The translations under genes and the position numbers were made by a program. Positions 25,087-33,430 of a DNA stretch of 64,000 nucleotides are shown here, piece by piece. Under the pieces are notes generated by a model. That model was given only the letters and a program-made list of their open reading frames with translations, made no database searches and was not told the origin of the DNA. This stretch comes from Mycobacterium sp. 852002-10029_SCH5224772. Lineage in GTDB: Bacteria > Actinomycetota > Actinomycetes > Mycobacteriales > Mycobacteriaceae. Within the stretch, counting starts at the first letter, position 1; each line of letters starts with the position of its first letter. Where the stretch lies: positions 183,483 through 247,482 of the forward strand of contig NZ_LZHT01000084.1 in the NCBI RefSeq assembly GCF_001667315.1, written 5' to 3'.

Positions 25087-25601
25087 GATACCGGCTCGAC
25101 GTCGTCGCCGCCACCGTCATGGACGTGGTGAGGTTCGCCGGCGGCTGGATCTTCGACCGGTCGATGGCGGGATGGGACGTCACCGTGCTTGTCGCCGACC
25201 ACCACGACGACCGGCCCCTGCAGATCGTCGGCGCCCGGGTGCTCGACCTCGAGGAGGCCCTGACGTCGGCGCACTCGCGCCCGCGCCCGCAATCCCTGGC
25301 AGCCGCGGCGGACCTGTTCGGCTGCGACCCGCGGGTACGCCAGGGCGTGCTGCAGGCGCTCGACCAGGGCGTCACCGAGGTCACGCTGTGGGGGCAGAAC
25401 TGGCCGGCCGAACTCGACGAAAGCGTCGGCCTCGTGCAACACCAGCTGAGCATGGCCGCGCAGACGTTCAAGGCCCGGGCCCTGGCGGCCGCCTCCAACG
25501 CCGCGGGGGGTCCGCACATCCCCGTGAGTGACGTCGAGACCTTCCGGAGCGGACTTCTGGCGTGGCCGTCGGTCGCCGCTGATCTGGTGCCCGCCAGCTG
25601 A
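25083..25601 (+). CDS. Conserved hypothetical protein coupled to TetR
   Basis: 172 residues from ATG 25083, which overlaps the TetR stop. The N-terminal half reads RYRLDVVAATVMDVVRFAGG WIFDRSMAGW, then VTVLVADHHDDRPLQIVGAR, suggesting a small alpha/beta regulatory-type protein. No enzyme motif, signal peptide or transmembrane segment was seen. Translational coupling to the repressor suggests a related regulatory or ligand-handling role, but this is inference only. Confidence 0.8.
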   Translation: MRYRLDVVAATVMDVVRFAGGWIFDRSMAGWDVTVLVADHHDDRPLQIVGARVLDLEEALTSAHSRPRPQSLAAAADLFGCDPRVRQGVLQALDQGVTEVTLWGQNWPAELDESVGLVQHQLSMAAQTFKARALAAASNAAGGPHIPVSDVETFRSGLLAWPSVAADLVPAS

Positions 25602-25707
25602 CCTGGCGGGCAGTCGGCAGACGGCTCGATGTGCGGCGGGTTCGGCGTTCGGGCGGGACCCCGCGTTGACGGCCACCACGCCGTATGGAAATGTAATACT
25701 CATCTGC

Positions 25708-25722
25708 GAGAGGCACGTTCTC
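25708..25722. promoter_or_regulatory. Degenerate GAGAAT-type palindrome upstream of P450
   Basis: GAGAGG CAC GTTCTC keeps much of the 6+3+6 symmetry of the perfect sites elsewhere in the window. It lies 26 nt upstream of the P450 start at 25749. On its own it is weak. Confidence 0.3.
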
Positions 25723-25748
25723 ACCAGCCGAGATTCAAGGAGCAGGAG

Positions 25749-27023
25749 ATGACGAACGAATCCTCCGAGTTGGACTTCTTCCGCGGCAGCGAGCTCATCG
25801 AAGACCCGTACCCCTACTACGAGGCGCTGCGTCAACGGTGCCCCGTCACCCGGGAAAGCCACCACGACGTCACCATGATCACCGGTTGGGACGAGGCGTG
25901 TGCGGTGCTCAACGACGCCGAGACGTGGTCGTCATGCGTCTCGGTGACCGGCCCGTTCCCCGGCTTTCCGGTACCGCTCGAGGGGGACGACGTCACCGAG
26001 TTGATCGAGCGGCATCGCGACGAGCTGCCCTTCAGCGATCAGCTGCCCACGCTCGACCCGCCGACCCACACCAACCACCGTTCCCTGTTGATGCGGCTCA
26101 TCACCCCGAAGCGTCTCAAGGAGAACGAGGACGCCATGTGGGCGCTCGCCGACCAGGCGCTCGACGACTTCCTGGCGCCCGGCCGCGGCGAATGGATCAA
26201 GGGCTTTGCCGGCCCCTTCACCCTGCTGGTGATCGCGGATCTGCTGGGCGTGCCCCTGGAAGATCGCGACAAATTCATCAAGGGCATCCGCGAGCACTCG
26301 GGGGGCGGGGTCGGCGGCACCGGCAAGGAATCGCTCGCCCACAGTCCGCTGGAATTCCTCTACGGCCTTTTCTCCGACTACATCGTCGACCGCCGCCGTG
26401 ACCCTCGCGACGACGTGCTGACGGGCTTGGCCACCGCGACCTATCCCGACGGCTCGACTCCGGAGGTCGAAGACGTGGCCCGCGTCGCCAGCAACGTGTT
26501 CTCGGCGGGGCAGGAAACCACCGTGCGGCTGCTCGGTGCCGCGCTGCAGACCCTGGGGGAGCGCCCCGACGTCCAGGCGCAGTTGCGCAAGGACCGCAGC
26601 CTGCTCCCCAACTTCATCGAAGAGTCGCTGCGCCACGAGAGCCCGGTCAAGGGAGACTTCCGGATGAACCGGGTGCCCGCCACTATCGGTGGCGTCGACC
26701 TGCCCGCGGGTACCACCGTGATGATCGTGCAGGCGGCGGCCAACCGCGATCCCCGCCGATTCGAAGACCCCGCCACCTTCGACCCGGCCCGCAAGAACGC
26801 CCGCCAGCACATCTCGTTCGGCCGCGGCATCCACAGCTGCCCGGGCGCGCCGCTGGCGAGGGCCGAAACCCGGGTGGCGATCGAGCGGCTGCTCGACCGC
26901 ACGACCGACATCAGGATCAACGAGGACATGCACGGCCCGGCGAATGACCGCCGCTACCAATATGTTCCGACGTACATCCTGCGCGGACTGACCGAACTGC
27001 ACCTGGAGTTCACGCTGGCATGA
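25749..27023 (+). CDS. Cytochrome P450
   Basis: 424 residues from ATG 25749, with AGGAG immediately upstream; the frame extends 40 codons further without P450 similarity. The I-helix reads SAGQETTVRLLG, the K-helix EESLRHE, and the heme loop SFGRGIHSCPGAPLARAE contains the axial Cys. It overlaps the ferredoxin gene by 4 nt, so that ferredoxin is its likely redox partner. A role in hydroxylating the imported substrate is inferred. Confidence 0.96.
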   Translation: MTNESSELDFFRGSELIEDPYPYYEALRQRCPVTRESHHDVTMITGWDEACAVLNDAETWSSCVSVTGPFPGFPVPLEGDDVTELIERHRDELPFSDQLPTLDPPTHTNHRSLLMRLITPKRLKENEDAMWALADQALDDFLAPGRGEWIKGFAGPFTLLVIADLLGVPLEDRDKFIKGIREHSGGGVGGTGKESLAHSPLEFLYGLFSDYIVDRRRDPRDDVLTGLATATYPDGSTPEVEDVARVASNVFSAGQETTVRLLGAALQTLGERPDVQAQLRKDRSLLPNFIEESLRHESPVKGDFRMNRVPATIGGVDLPAGTTVMIVQAAANRDPRRFEDPATFDPARKNARQHISFGRGIHSCPGAPLARAETRVAIERLLDRTTDIRINEDMHGPANDRRYQYVPTYILRGLTELHLEFTLA

Positions 27024-27208
27024 AGGTCTGGGTAGACGACCAGAAGTGTCGCGGTCACGGGATGTGTCTGACCCTGTGCCCCGACGTGTTCAGCCTGACC
27101 GACGACGGTTACGCCGAAGCGATAGATTCCGATGTCCCAACGGAATTGGAGGCGGACGCCCGTGAGGCCATCCAATGTTGTCCCGAGCAGGCGATCAGCG
27201 AGAAGTAA
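27020..27208 (+). CDS. [3Fe-4S]-type ferredoxin
   Basis: 62 residues. The cluster motif is C-x2-H-x2-C (KCRGHGMC) with a distant CP (CCPEQAI), giving three cysteine ligands and His at the variable place usually held by a fourth Cys. The extra Cys residues in LTLCPDVF and CCPE are probably not ligands. It overlaps the P450 stop (ATGA) and presumably supplies its electrons. Confidence 0.93.
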   Translation: MKVWVDDQKCRGHGMCLTLCPDVFSLTDDGYAEAIDSDVPTELEADAREAIQCCPEQAISEK

Positions 27209-27239
27209 CTGATACACAGGCAGGCAAGGAGATTCTTCA

Positions 27240-27524
27240 GTGGCAAAAGGTTATGTCATTTTGACCGAGGCGATCAAAGATCCAGACGGCATGAAGGCGT
27301 ACGCCCAGGCGGCCGGATCGGCGATGAGCGGAGCCACCGTGCTCGCGGTGGATGCCGCGCCCAAAGTCATCGAAGGCGACTGGCACGGCGACCAGACCGT
27401 CGTCCTGGAATTCGAATCGGTGGATGCCGCCCGCGCGTGGTATGAGTCCGAGGGCTATCAGAAAGCGGCGAAATTGCGACAGGCGGCGGCCGAGTGCAAC
27501 GCCGTCATCCTGTCCGGATTCTGA
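27240..27524 (+). CDS. DUF1330 family protein
   Basis: 94 residues with the DUF1330 dimeric alpha/beta-barrel pattern: GYVILTEAIKDPDGMKAYAQ, VIEGDWHGDQTVVLEFES, and AARAWYESEGYQKAAKLRQ. The family fold is like that of small monooxygenases and stress proteins; no reaction is established. The GTG start follows AGGAGATTC. It probably belongs to the P450-ferredoxin transcript and is convergent with the next ferredoxin gene, with 3 nt between. Confidence 0.9.
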   Translation: MAKGYVILTEAIKDPDGMKAYAQAAGSAMSGATVLAVDAAPKVIEGDWHGDQTVVLEFESVDAARAWYESEGYQKAAKLRQAAAECNAVILSGF

Positions 27525-27527
27525 TCG

Positions 27528-27728
27528 CTACTCTCCGACGATGGAGATCGCCTGGCGAGGACATTGACGAACTGCCTCGCGCACGTCTGACTCGTTCTCC
27601 GGGGTGACTTCTTCCTGCAATACGGTCAGCATGTCGTCGTCGCCCAGCAAGAAGATCTCCGGGTTGATGCCCATGCAGACGCCGTTGCTCTCGCAGAGTC
27701 CCCAATCGACTTCGATCTTCTTCGTCAC
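27528..27728 (-). CDS. [3Fe-4S]-type ferredoxin
   Basis: 66 residues with the cluster motif C-x2-N-x2-C (LCESNGVC) and CP in RQCPRQAI. Three Cys ligands are present and Asn fills the variable place. It lies 10 nt downstream of the P450 gene at 27739-28944 and is most likely its electron donor. It differs from the neighbouring ferredoxin at 27020, whose variable residue is His. Confidence 0.93.
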   Translation of the reverse strand: MTKKIEVDWGLCESNGVCMGINPEIFLLGDDDMLTVLQEEVTPENESDVREAVRQCPRQAISIVGE

Positions 27729-27738
27729 CGTGACCCCC

Positions 27739-28944
27739 TCACCGGAGCACCTTGACGGGCACGTTCTTCCAGCCCGCGACGTTTTGCATGTTCACCCGTG
27801 TGCACCCCGCCCAGTCCACCTCATAGCGCGGCATGAAGTCGAGCAGCCTCTCCAGTGCGATCCTGCTTTCCAGGCGGGCCAGCGCGGCGCCGAGGCAGCT
27901 GTGGATCCCGTATCCGAGACCGAGATGCTGTGCCTCGGTCTGGTCACGCTCGATGTCGAACGTGTTGGCGTCGGTGAAGGCCTCCGGGTCGCGGTTCGCC
28001 GCGGCGCCACACAGGAACACCGGTTTGCCGGGCGGAATCACACCACCGGTGACGTGCGCCTCCTTGAGGGTGTAGCGGACGTTGTACTGGACCGGCCCCT
28101 CGTAGCGCAGTAGCTCTTCCACCGCCCCGGGGATCTTGTCGCGATCTTCCTGCAGCATCTGCCACTGGTCGGGGTGGTGGGCGAAGATCACCGCGGCGTT
28201 GCCCATCAGCTTGGTGACGGTCTCGGCGCCCGCCCCACCCAAAAGGGTGGCGAAGCCGGTGATTTCGATGTCGTCGAGCTTACGCAGCTGGCCGTCTTCG
28301 CCGGGAATCTCCGCGGCGATCAGCCGGCTGATCATGTCGTCCTGCGGCTCCTGGCGCCGCTCCTGGACCAGGCTGAAGTAATACATTGCCGTGTCGATGT
28401 TGGCCTGCACGCCGGCTTCGCTGACCTCGATCTGCCCGGGTTCGTGGTGCAGGCTGGTGTCGATCCAGTGGCGGACCTGCTGGCGGTATTCCTCCGGCAC
28501 CCCGGCCATCCGGGTGATGACCTCCACCGGGAACGGCCCGGAGAAGTCCTGCACGACGTCGAAATTGTCGGCGTCGACGTTGCCCAGGTATTTGTCGATC
28601 ACCTCGATGATGGTCTCGCGCTGCGATTGAATCGCCCGCGGCGTGAACGCCTTGTTGAGCAGGCTGCGCATGTGGCGATGCTCCGGGGGATCCATGAAGA
28701 TGATCGACTTCTGTTCGGGGGAAATGCCCCGGCGCACCATCGCCAGGTCGCAGCCGCGTGCCGAGGAATACGTCTCGAAGTCCTTGAACGCGGCCGACAC
28801 GTCGTCATGGCGGGTCAGCGCGTAGAAATCCTCTTTTTCGTCGTAATACAGCGGCGCTTCCTCGCGCATCCGTCGGTAGATGTCGAACGGGTTGTTGAAG
28901 TAGTCCTCGGAGTACGGATCGAAGACAACCTTCGGTTTTGTCAC
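27739..28944 (-). CDS. Cytochrome P450
   Basis: 401 residues. The I-helix reads LLGGAGAETVTKL with an acid-threonine pair in AET, the K-helix EELLRYE, and the heme loop LGYGIHSCLGAALARLE carries the axial Cys. It is a soluble class I bacterial P450, with its ferredoxin immediately downstream. An 8-bp inverted repeat sits 35-62 nt upstream of the start. It could be the distal part of the leftward operon starting at 33316, or have its own promoter. Confidence 0.96.
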   Translation of the reverse strand: MTKPKVVFDPYSEDYFNNPFDIYRRMREEAPLYYDEKEDFYALTRHDDVSAAFKDFETYSSARGCDLAMVRRGISPEQKSIIFMDPPEHRHMRSLLNKAFTPRAIQSQRETIIEVIDKYLGNVDADNFDVVQDFSGPFPVEVITRMAGVPEEYRQQVRHWIDTSLHHEPGQIEVSEAGVQANIDTAMYYFSLVQERRQEPQDDMISRLIAAEIPGEDGQLRKLDDIEITGFATLLGGAGAETVTKLMGNAAVIFAHHPDQWQMLQEDRDKIPGAVEELLRYEGPVQYNVRYTLKEAHVTGGVIPPGKPVFLCGAAANRDPEAFTDANTFDIERDQTEAQHLGLGYGIHSCLGAALARLESRIALERLLDFMPRYEVDWAGCTRVNMQNVAGWKNVPVKVLR

Positions 28945-28978
28945 TGCATCCTCCTGCGCGGCGAGGTCGGGCTGAAAC

Positions 28979-29006
28979 CGTTACAGCGGAGTCCCCGACT
29001 GTAACG
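28979..29006. promoter_or_regulatory. Inverted repeat CGTTACAG-N12-CTGTAACG
   Basis: Perfect 8-bp arms at 28979-28986 and 28999-29006, in the 112-nt gap upstream of the P450 gene. A third related half, TAACGGTAA, follows at about 29007-29015. A regulator-binding site is likely; none of the regulators in the window is clearly matched to it. Confidence 0.45.
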
Positions 29007-29056
29007 CTAACGGTAATACCTTCGTGACGAACCGGAAAGACCAAAACGCTGCCATC

Positions 29057-29869
29057 TCAAACCATCTTCGCGGCGGCCGGCTCAAATTCGATGCTCGTGA
29101 TGGCGTCATCCAGCGCGCCCAGACCGCTGCCCAGTTCCGCGGCGATATCGCGGACGACCGCCACGTCTTTGCCGACGAAGTCGCCGGTTACCTCGATGAA
29201 CGACGCGACGGACCCGCCCGTCGCGACGAGGTTCAGCACGCGACTGGTCGCGCTGCCGTGGCCCAGTGCGCTCAGCAACGTCGACTCGGGCACGCCGAGC
29301 CGCTCGCCCAGCCGGATGGCCTCCGCGAGCAACCCGATCTGCCCCGCGAACAGGGCATTGTTGACCAGCTTCACTTTCTGGCCGGCGCCGGCGGGCCCGA
29401 CATGCAGGACCGGATCCCCATAGCAACCCAGCAGCGGCCGTACCCGCTCGACCGGCGCGTCGGCGCCGCCCACGAACAGCGTGAGCCGCCCGGCCGCGAT
29501 GTCGTGCGGACCCCCGCTGACCGCGGCGTCGACGACGTCCACGTGATCGGCGCGCGCGGCGACGGCCTCGATGGTGCTTGGGCTGGCGGTGGTGTGCACC
29601 ACCAGCACCGAACCGGACGGCATCGTCGGTAGCAATGCGCCGTCCAGGCATACCTGGCGCACCTGCTCGTCGGTGAACACACAGAGCACCACCACGTCGG
29701 CGTGCGCGCCGGCGTCGGCCGCCTCCTTGACGACCCGCGCGCCCAGTTGCTGGAGTTCACGGCGCTTTTCGGCGGTCCGGCCCACGGCTTGGACGTCGTG
29801 GCCGGCCGCGACCAGACGACTCACCATGGGGCGACCCATCCGCCCCGCGCCGACGAATCCGACTCTCAC
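29057..29869 (-). CDS. 3-hydroxyisobutyrate dehydrogenase-family oxidoreductase
   Basis: 270 residues. The N-terminal NAD(P) motif is VGFVGAGRMGRPMVSRL; the substrate motif is AAVSGGPHDIAAG; the catalytic Lys/Asn motif is GAGQKVKLVNNALFAGQ. Members oxidise beta-hydroxyacids or reduce imines. It overlaps the next upstream gene, a paralogue of the same family, by 4 nt. Two adjacent members suggest different substrates or a heteromer. Confidence 0.92.
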   Translation of the reverse strand: MRVGFVGAGRMGRPMVSRLVAAGHDVQAVGRTAEKRRELQQLGARVVKEAADAGAHADVVVLCVFTDEQVRQVCLDGALLPTMPSGSVLVVHTTASPSTIEAVAARADHVDVVDAAVSGGPHDIAAGRLTLFVGGADAPVERVRPLLGCYGDPVLHVGPAGAGQKVKLVNNALFAGQIGLLAEAIRLGERLGVPESTLLSALGHGSATSRVLNLVATGGSVASFIEVTGDFVGKDVAVVRDIAAELGSGLGALDDAITSIEFEPAAAKMV

Positions 29870-30684
29870 CGTGGGTGGTCCATCAGGGCCAGCGCCGCGT
29901 CGGCCGCCTCGAGCACCGCGCCGCCGTCGGCCCCGGCCTGGACGGCAAGATCGACCACCAGCCGGACGTCCTTCTGCAGCAGCCCCCCGGCGACACCGGC
30001 AAGCCGCTCCAGCCCACCGATGCCGCCGAGGGCGTTGAGCGCAAAGCTATTTCCACTGCTGCGGGAGACGACCTCGGTGAGGCGCTCCGGGGTGACGCCG
30101 AGCGCATTCGCCAGTGCCAGGGCCGTGGCCGCCGTGGCGAGGTTGGCCGTGAACAACAGGTTGTTCAGCAGCTTGGTGGTTTGGCCGGAACCCAGCTCGC
30201 CGAGATGAACGACCGGATCGGCATAGGTTTCGAAGACCGGACGGCAGCGTTCCACCGTGTCGGTGTCGCCGCCGACCATCACCAGCAGGCGGCGCTCCGC
30301 CGCCGCACCACCACCGCCGCTCACCGGCGCATCGACGACCGAAACACCGAGGGCCCCAGCGCGCTTCGCAAGTTCTCGGCACGTCGTGGGGTGCACCGTG
30401 CTGTGCACCGCGATGATGCCGCCGGGCTTCATCGCCGACAGCAGGCCATGCTCGCCGCCGGTGAGTTCGTCGATGTCGGCGTCGCCGACGACACAGAGGC
30501 AAACCAGGTCACTGGCCGCGGCGAGTTCGGCCGGCGAGCCGGCGATCTTGGCGGCGGTGTCGGCGAACGCCTCGAGGGTCTCGGATCTGCGCGCCCAGAG
30601 CGTGGTCGGGTAGCCGGCCTCGGCGATCCGTCGCGCCATTGGCCCGCCCTGACTGCCCAAGCCGATGAATCCGACGTGCATCAA
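29866..30684 (-). CDS. 3-hydroxyisobutyrate dehydrogenase-family oxidoreductase
   Basis: 272 residues with the nucleotide motif VGFIGLGSQGGPMARRI, DAPVSGGGGAA, and the catalytic motif GSGQTTKLLNNLLFTAN. It is a full-length member, about as long as the paralogue that follows it. It overlaps both neighbours by 4 nt, which places it firmly inside the leftward operon of the DUF35-thiolase-like fusion and the alpha/beta hydrolase. Confidence 0.92.
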   Translation of the reverse strand: MMHVGFIGLGSQGGPMARRIAEAGYPTTLWARRSETLEAFADTAAKIAGSPAELAAASDLVCLCVVGDADIDELTGGEHGLLSAMKPGGIIAVHSTVHPTTCRELAKRAGALGVSVVDAPVSGGGGAAAERRLLVMVGGDTDTVERCRPVFETYADPVVHLGELGSGQTTKLLNNLLFTANLATAATALALANALGVTPERLTEVVSRSSGNSFALNALGGIGGLERLAGVAGGLLQKDVRLVVDLAVQAGADGGAVLEAADAALALMDHPR

Positions 30685-31664
30685 CCGGCCTCCAGATCGG
30701 CTTCGTCATCTGCCGAGCGTGACACCACGGTCACGCTCGGGTCCGAAAGTGACTGTGCCGTCACGTTCGACTGATCTGGCGACCGCGAACGGGCCCCCAC
30801 GCATTCGTCCGCGAACGCCAGAACCTTGGCGTGATAGTCCGCCGCCGTGTGACCGAGGCTGATGTTGTGCCCCGCATCGGCCTGTCGATGAACGGTGAAT
30901 CGCGGCGTTCCCGAGAACAGCGCCGCGATCTCGTCCATCGCCGAAGTGTCGTTCTGCCAGACCTTTTCGTGCTCGGCGATGCTGAACTGCACCGGCACCC
31001 GTACGGCGGGAGCGAGCGCCGGGAAATCCTGGCGCGCCCAGTTCGACACCATCTGATCCTCGTAGGACGGGGCGGTCGGGGAGACCGTCGCCCCGTTGAG
31101 AACCTCGGGCGGGTACAGGCTTTCGGGTTGCCACAACAGCTCACGCAATCCCGCGGGACGACGTTCGCGGGTCGCCGTCTTCAGGATGTCGCGGGCCGCG
31201 GGGTGATAGTGCCGGCCGGTGCCGGCCAATTCGATGCCGAGCAGATCCGCGCCACGCTCGGCCCCGCCCTCCGCGGCCATCCGCAGGACAAGTTCGCAGC
31301 CGCCCGAATGGCCCATCAGAAACAGTCCGGCACCGCGTGGCTTCTGCCCGAGGATGCGATCCACCGCCCCGTATGCGAGATTGACTCGCTGCTCGGGTTC
31401 GGCCATCGCCTCCGGGTACGGCGCCGAACTGCCATAGCCGGGCCGATCGAGCGCGACGACGGTGAATCCTGCTGCGGCACCGGTGCGTAAGAGTGAGGAT
31501 GATGGGTGACCCGGGCAATCGAAATAGACGGCGGTGGTGCCCCCGCCGTGGATGGCCACGATGACGGCCTTGGGGTCATCGGGGTTCTCGGGTTCGGCGA
31601 CAATCGCCGACATCGGCACGCCATCCACGATGACGAGGCGAGGACGCGGCTGTGCTGCACTCAC
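30681..31664 (-). CDS. Alpha/beta hydrolase
   Basis: 327 residues. The nucleophile elbow is GHSGG (FLMGHSGGCELV), the oxyanion region IHGGGTTAVYFD lies near the N-terminus, and a late histidine is in QADAGHNISLGH. It probably hydrolyses an ester, thioester or carbon-carbon bond. The last 20 or so residues (VTAQSLSDPSVTVVSRS) are encoded by a hairpin-forming repeat and look like an acquired extension. It overlaps both neighbouring genes by 4 nt. Confidence 0.88.
   Translation of the reverse strand: MSAAQPRPRLVIVDGVPMSAIVAEPENPDDPKAVIVAIHGGGTTAVYFDCPGHPSSSLLRTGAAAGFTVVALDRPGYGSSAPYPEAMAEPEQRVNLAYGAVDRILGQKPRGAGLFLMGHSGGCELVLRMAAEGGAERGADLLGIELAGTGRHYHPAARDILKTATRERRPAGLRELLWQPESLYPPEVLNGATVSPTAPSYEDQMVSNWARQDFPALAPAVRVPVQFSIAEHEKVWQNDTSAMDEIAALFSGTPRFTVHRQADAGHNISLGHTAADYHAKVLAFADECVGARSRSPDQSNVTAQSLSDPSVTVVSRSADDEADLEAG
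30713..30740. repeat. Hairpin-forming inverted repeat inside the hydrolase 3' end
   Basis: CCGAGCGTGAC and its exact complement flank a 6-nt loop; related GTGAC/GTCAC words continue to about 30770. It overlaps the last codons of the alpha/beta hydrolase. It looks like a short dispersed intergenic element that became coding, and could also attenuate transcription into the downstream dehydrogenases. Confidence 0.5.
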
Positions 31665-33316
31665 GCGTCAGTCCGCAGCAGGATCACGCCGCTGGGTGTG
31701 AGGCCGCCGCTGCTGACCACGCCGACGCGGGCGTCGGCGACCTGGCGGTCGCCGGCCTCGCCGCGCAGCTGGGTGACGGCCTCATGCAGCAAACCCATGC
31801 CGTGCGTGCGGCCGTGCGAAAGCTGGCCGCCGTGCGTGTTGAGCGGCAGCTGACCGTCGCGCGCGATGTTCTTGCCGCCGTCCAGGAATTCCTTGGCCTC
31901 ACCGATACCGCAGAAACCCAGCGCCTCGATCCAGGACAGGCAGTTGAAGGAAAAGCCGTCATAGAGCTCGGCGACGTCGACGTCGGCGGGCCGCAGCGAG
32001 GTCCGCGTCCACACGTGCGCCGCCTGGCCCAACACCTGCGGCTCGTGGGTGAGGGTGCTTTGGTCCCAGTCGAGTCGCTCGACGATCTGGGTGCCCACCG
32101 CTTCCACCAGCACCGGCGGCTTGGCCAGGTCGCGGGCGGCGTCGACGGCGGAGACGATGACGGCGATGGCGCCGTCGCACGGCACGTCGCAGTCGTACAG
32201 CCCGAACGGCGTGGTGATGGGCCGCGCGTTGAGATAGTCGTCCATCGTCATCGGCGTCCGGTAGATGGCGGTCGGGTTGAGTTCGGCGTTGGCGCGCTGG
32301 TTCAACGCGATCCAGCCCAACGTTTCCTTGGTGGTGCCGTACCGGTGAAAGTGCCGCTGCGCGTTCATCGCCAACGTGTGTGCCGCCGACGTCGCGCCGA
32401 ATGGCATCTGCCAGCCCGACATTCGGCCCATCGATGGGGTGATCTTGCCCTGCTTCATCAGCTCGCCGTTGGTGGCTTCCCACAGCGTGCGGAAGCACAG
32501 CACGTGACGCGCCAGCCCGCAGGCGACCGCGAGCATCGCGGCGATCACCGAGCCGCCCGGGCCGAACGTCTCCATGGCACCGTTGTGCCACGTCGGCCGA
32601 ATGCCGAGCGCGCCCTCGAGGGCGGTGGTGCCGCCCTCGCCGAAGCCGCCGACATTGATCGCGCCGGGGTAAGTGGACAGGCCGTCGATGTCGGCGTAGG
32701 TCAAGCCGGCGTCGGCGATGGCCGCTTCGCACGCCTGCACCGTCAGCGCCAGCGGCAGCTGCATCAACCGGCGACCGATCGGCGACGCGCCGATCCCGGT
32801 CAGGGCGACCTTGTCCTCGAATTTCTCGACGGTCAGCATGGGCCGGACGTGCTCACCGAACCGGTCGGGTGCGATCTCGTCGGCGGGCAGTTCAGCGGGC
32901 TCGGCGTCGGCGATAGGCCGAAACAGCGGAAACCACACGTCCTGGACCTGCTCGAAGACGACCTCGACCTGCTGGCCGAGTTCGAGCTGACCGGGATCGC
33001 AGTCGACGATGTTGGTGGTCAGCCGGACCCGGGGGTCCTCAGCGATTGCGACCTGGGCGATCACGTACGGCGCCGCGAGCCCTGGCAGGCTGAACCGCTC
33101 ATTGAGGGTGAATCCGGCAAGGGTTGCCCTGCCGGAGACAGCGCGAATCCCCACGTCGAGGGAGCGGCAATACCGGCACACCGGGGCCGGCGGATGGATC
33201 AGCGATTCGCAGCTCTTGCATTCCTGCAGCCGCAGCTTTCCGTCGGCGCCCGAGGTCCAGAAGAATTCGTTCTCCTGCGTGACCAGGGGCAATGGGCGGC
33301 CGGGTGCTGCTGACAC
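31661..33316 (-). CDS. DUF35 OB-fold / thiolase-like (lipid-transfer/aldolase type) fusion
   Basis: 551 residues from GTG 33316, which has GGAGG at ideal spacing; an upstream ATG adds 9 codons. Residues about 25-145 form a zinc ribbon (CKSCESLIHPPAPVCRYC) and an OB fold typical of DUF35. From about residue 155 it is a thiolase-like domain of the lipid-transfer type: ELYDGFSFN and GGQLSHGRTHG are kept, but the nucleophilic Cys region reads GPGGSVIAAM without Cys. In steroid side-chain breakdown, separate DUF35 and Ltp2 proteins form an aldolase; this looks like a fused version. It is first in its operon. Confidence 0.88.
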   Translation of the reverse strand: MSAAPGRPLPLVTQENEFFWTSGADGKLRLQECKSCESLIHPPAPVCRYCRSLDVGIRAVSGRATLAGFTLNERFSLPGLAAPYVIAQVAIAEDPRVRLTTNIVDCDPGQLELGQQVEVVFEQVQDVWFPLFRPIADAEPAELPADEIAPDRFGEHVRPMLTVEKFEDKVALTGIGASPIGRRLMQLPLALTVQACEAAIADAGLTYADIDGLSTYPGAINVGGFGEGGTTALEGALGIRPTWHNGAMETFGPGGSVIAAMLAVACGLARHVLCFRTLWEATNGELMKQGKITPSMGRMSGWQMPFGATSAAHTLAMNAQRHFHRYGTTKETLGWIALNQRANAELNPTAIYRTPMTMDDYLNARPITTPFGLYDCDVPCDGAIAVIVSAVDAARDLAKPPVLVEAVGTQIVERLDWDQSTLTHEPQVLGQAAHVWTRTSLRPADVDVAELYDGFSFNCLSWIEALGFCGIGEAKEFLDGGKNIARDGQLPLNTHGGQLSHGRTHGMGLLHEAVTQLRGEAGDRQVADARVGVVSSGGLTPSGVILLRTDA

Positions 33317-33368
33317 GTCACCTCCGGTGCGTCGCACGGCCAACTCGGTAGGGCCGTTATACGAATCG

Positions 33369-33383
33369 GAGAATCACGTTATC
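33369..33383. promoter_or_regulatory. Degenerate GAGAAT-type palindrome
   Basis: GAGAAT CAC GTTATC has one perfect half and one half with two changes relative to the perfect sites. It lies 53 nt upstream of the start of the DUF35-thiolase-like fusion gene, an appropriate place for control of that operon. Confidence 0.35.
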
Positions 33384-33430
33384 ACTTGCGAGCAGGCACG
33401 ATCTAGACCGAGCCTGCCGTGCGAGCACCG

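Noticed and set aside
31652..33313. 553-codon open frame on the plus strand
   Set aside because: Antisense to the DUF35-thiolase-like fusion, which has clear zinc-ribbon and thiolase-like motifs; the plus-strand product is Arg/His/Val-rich with no family.
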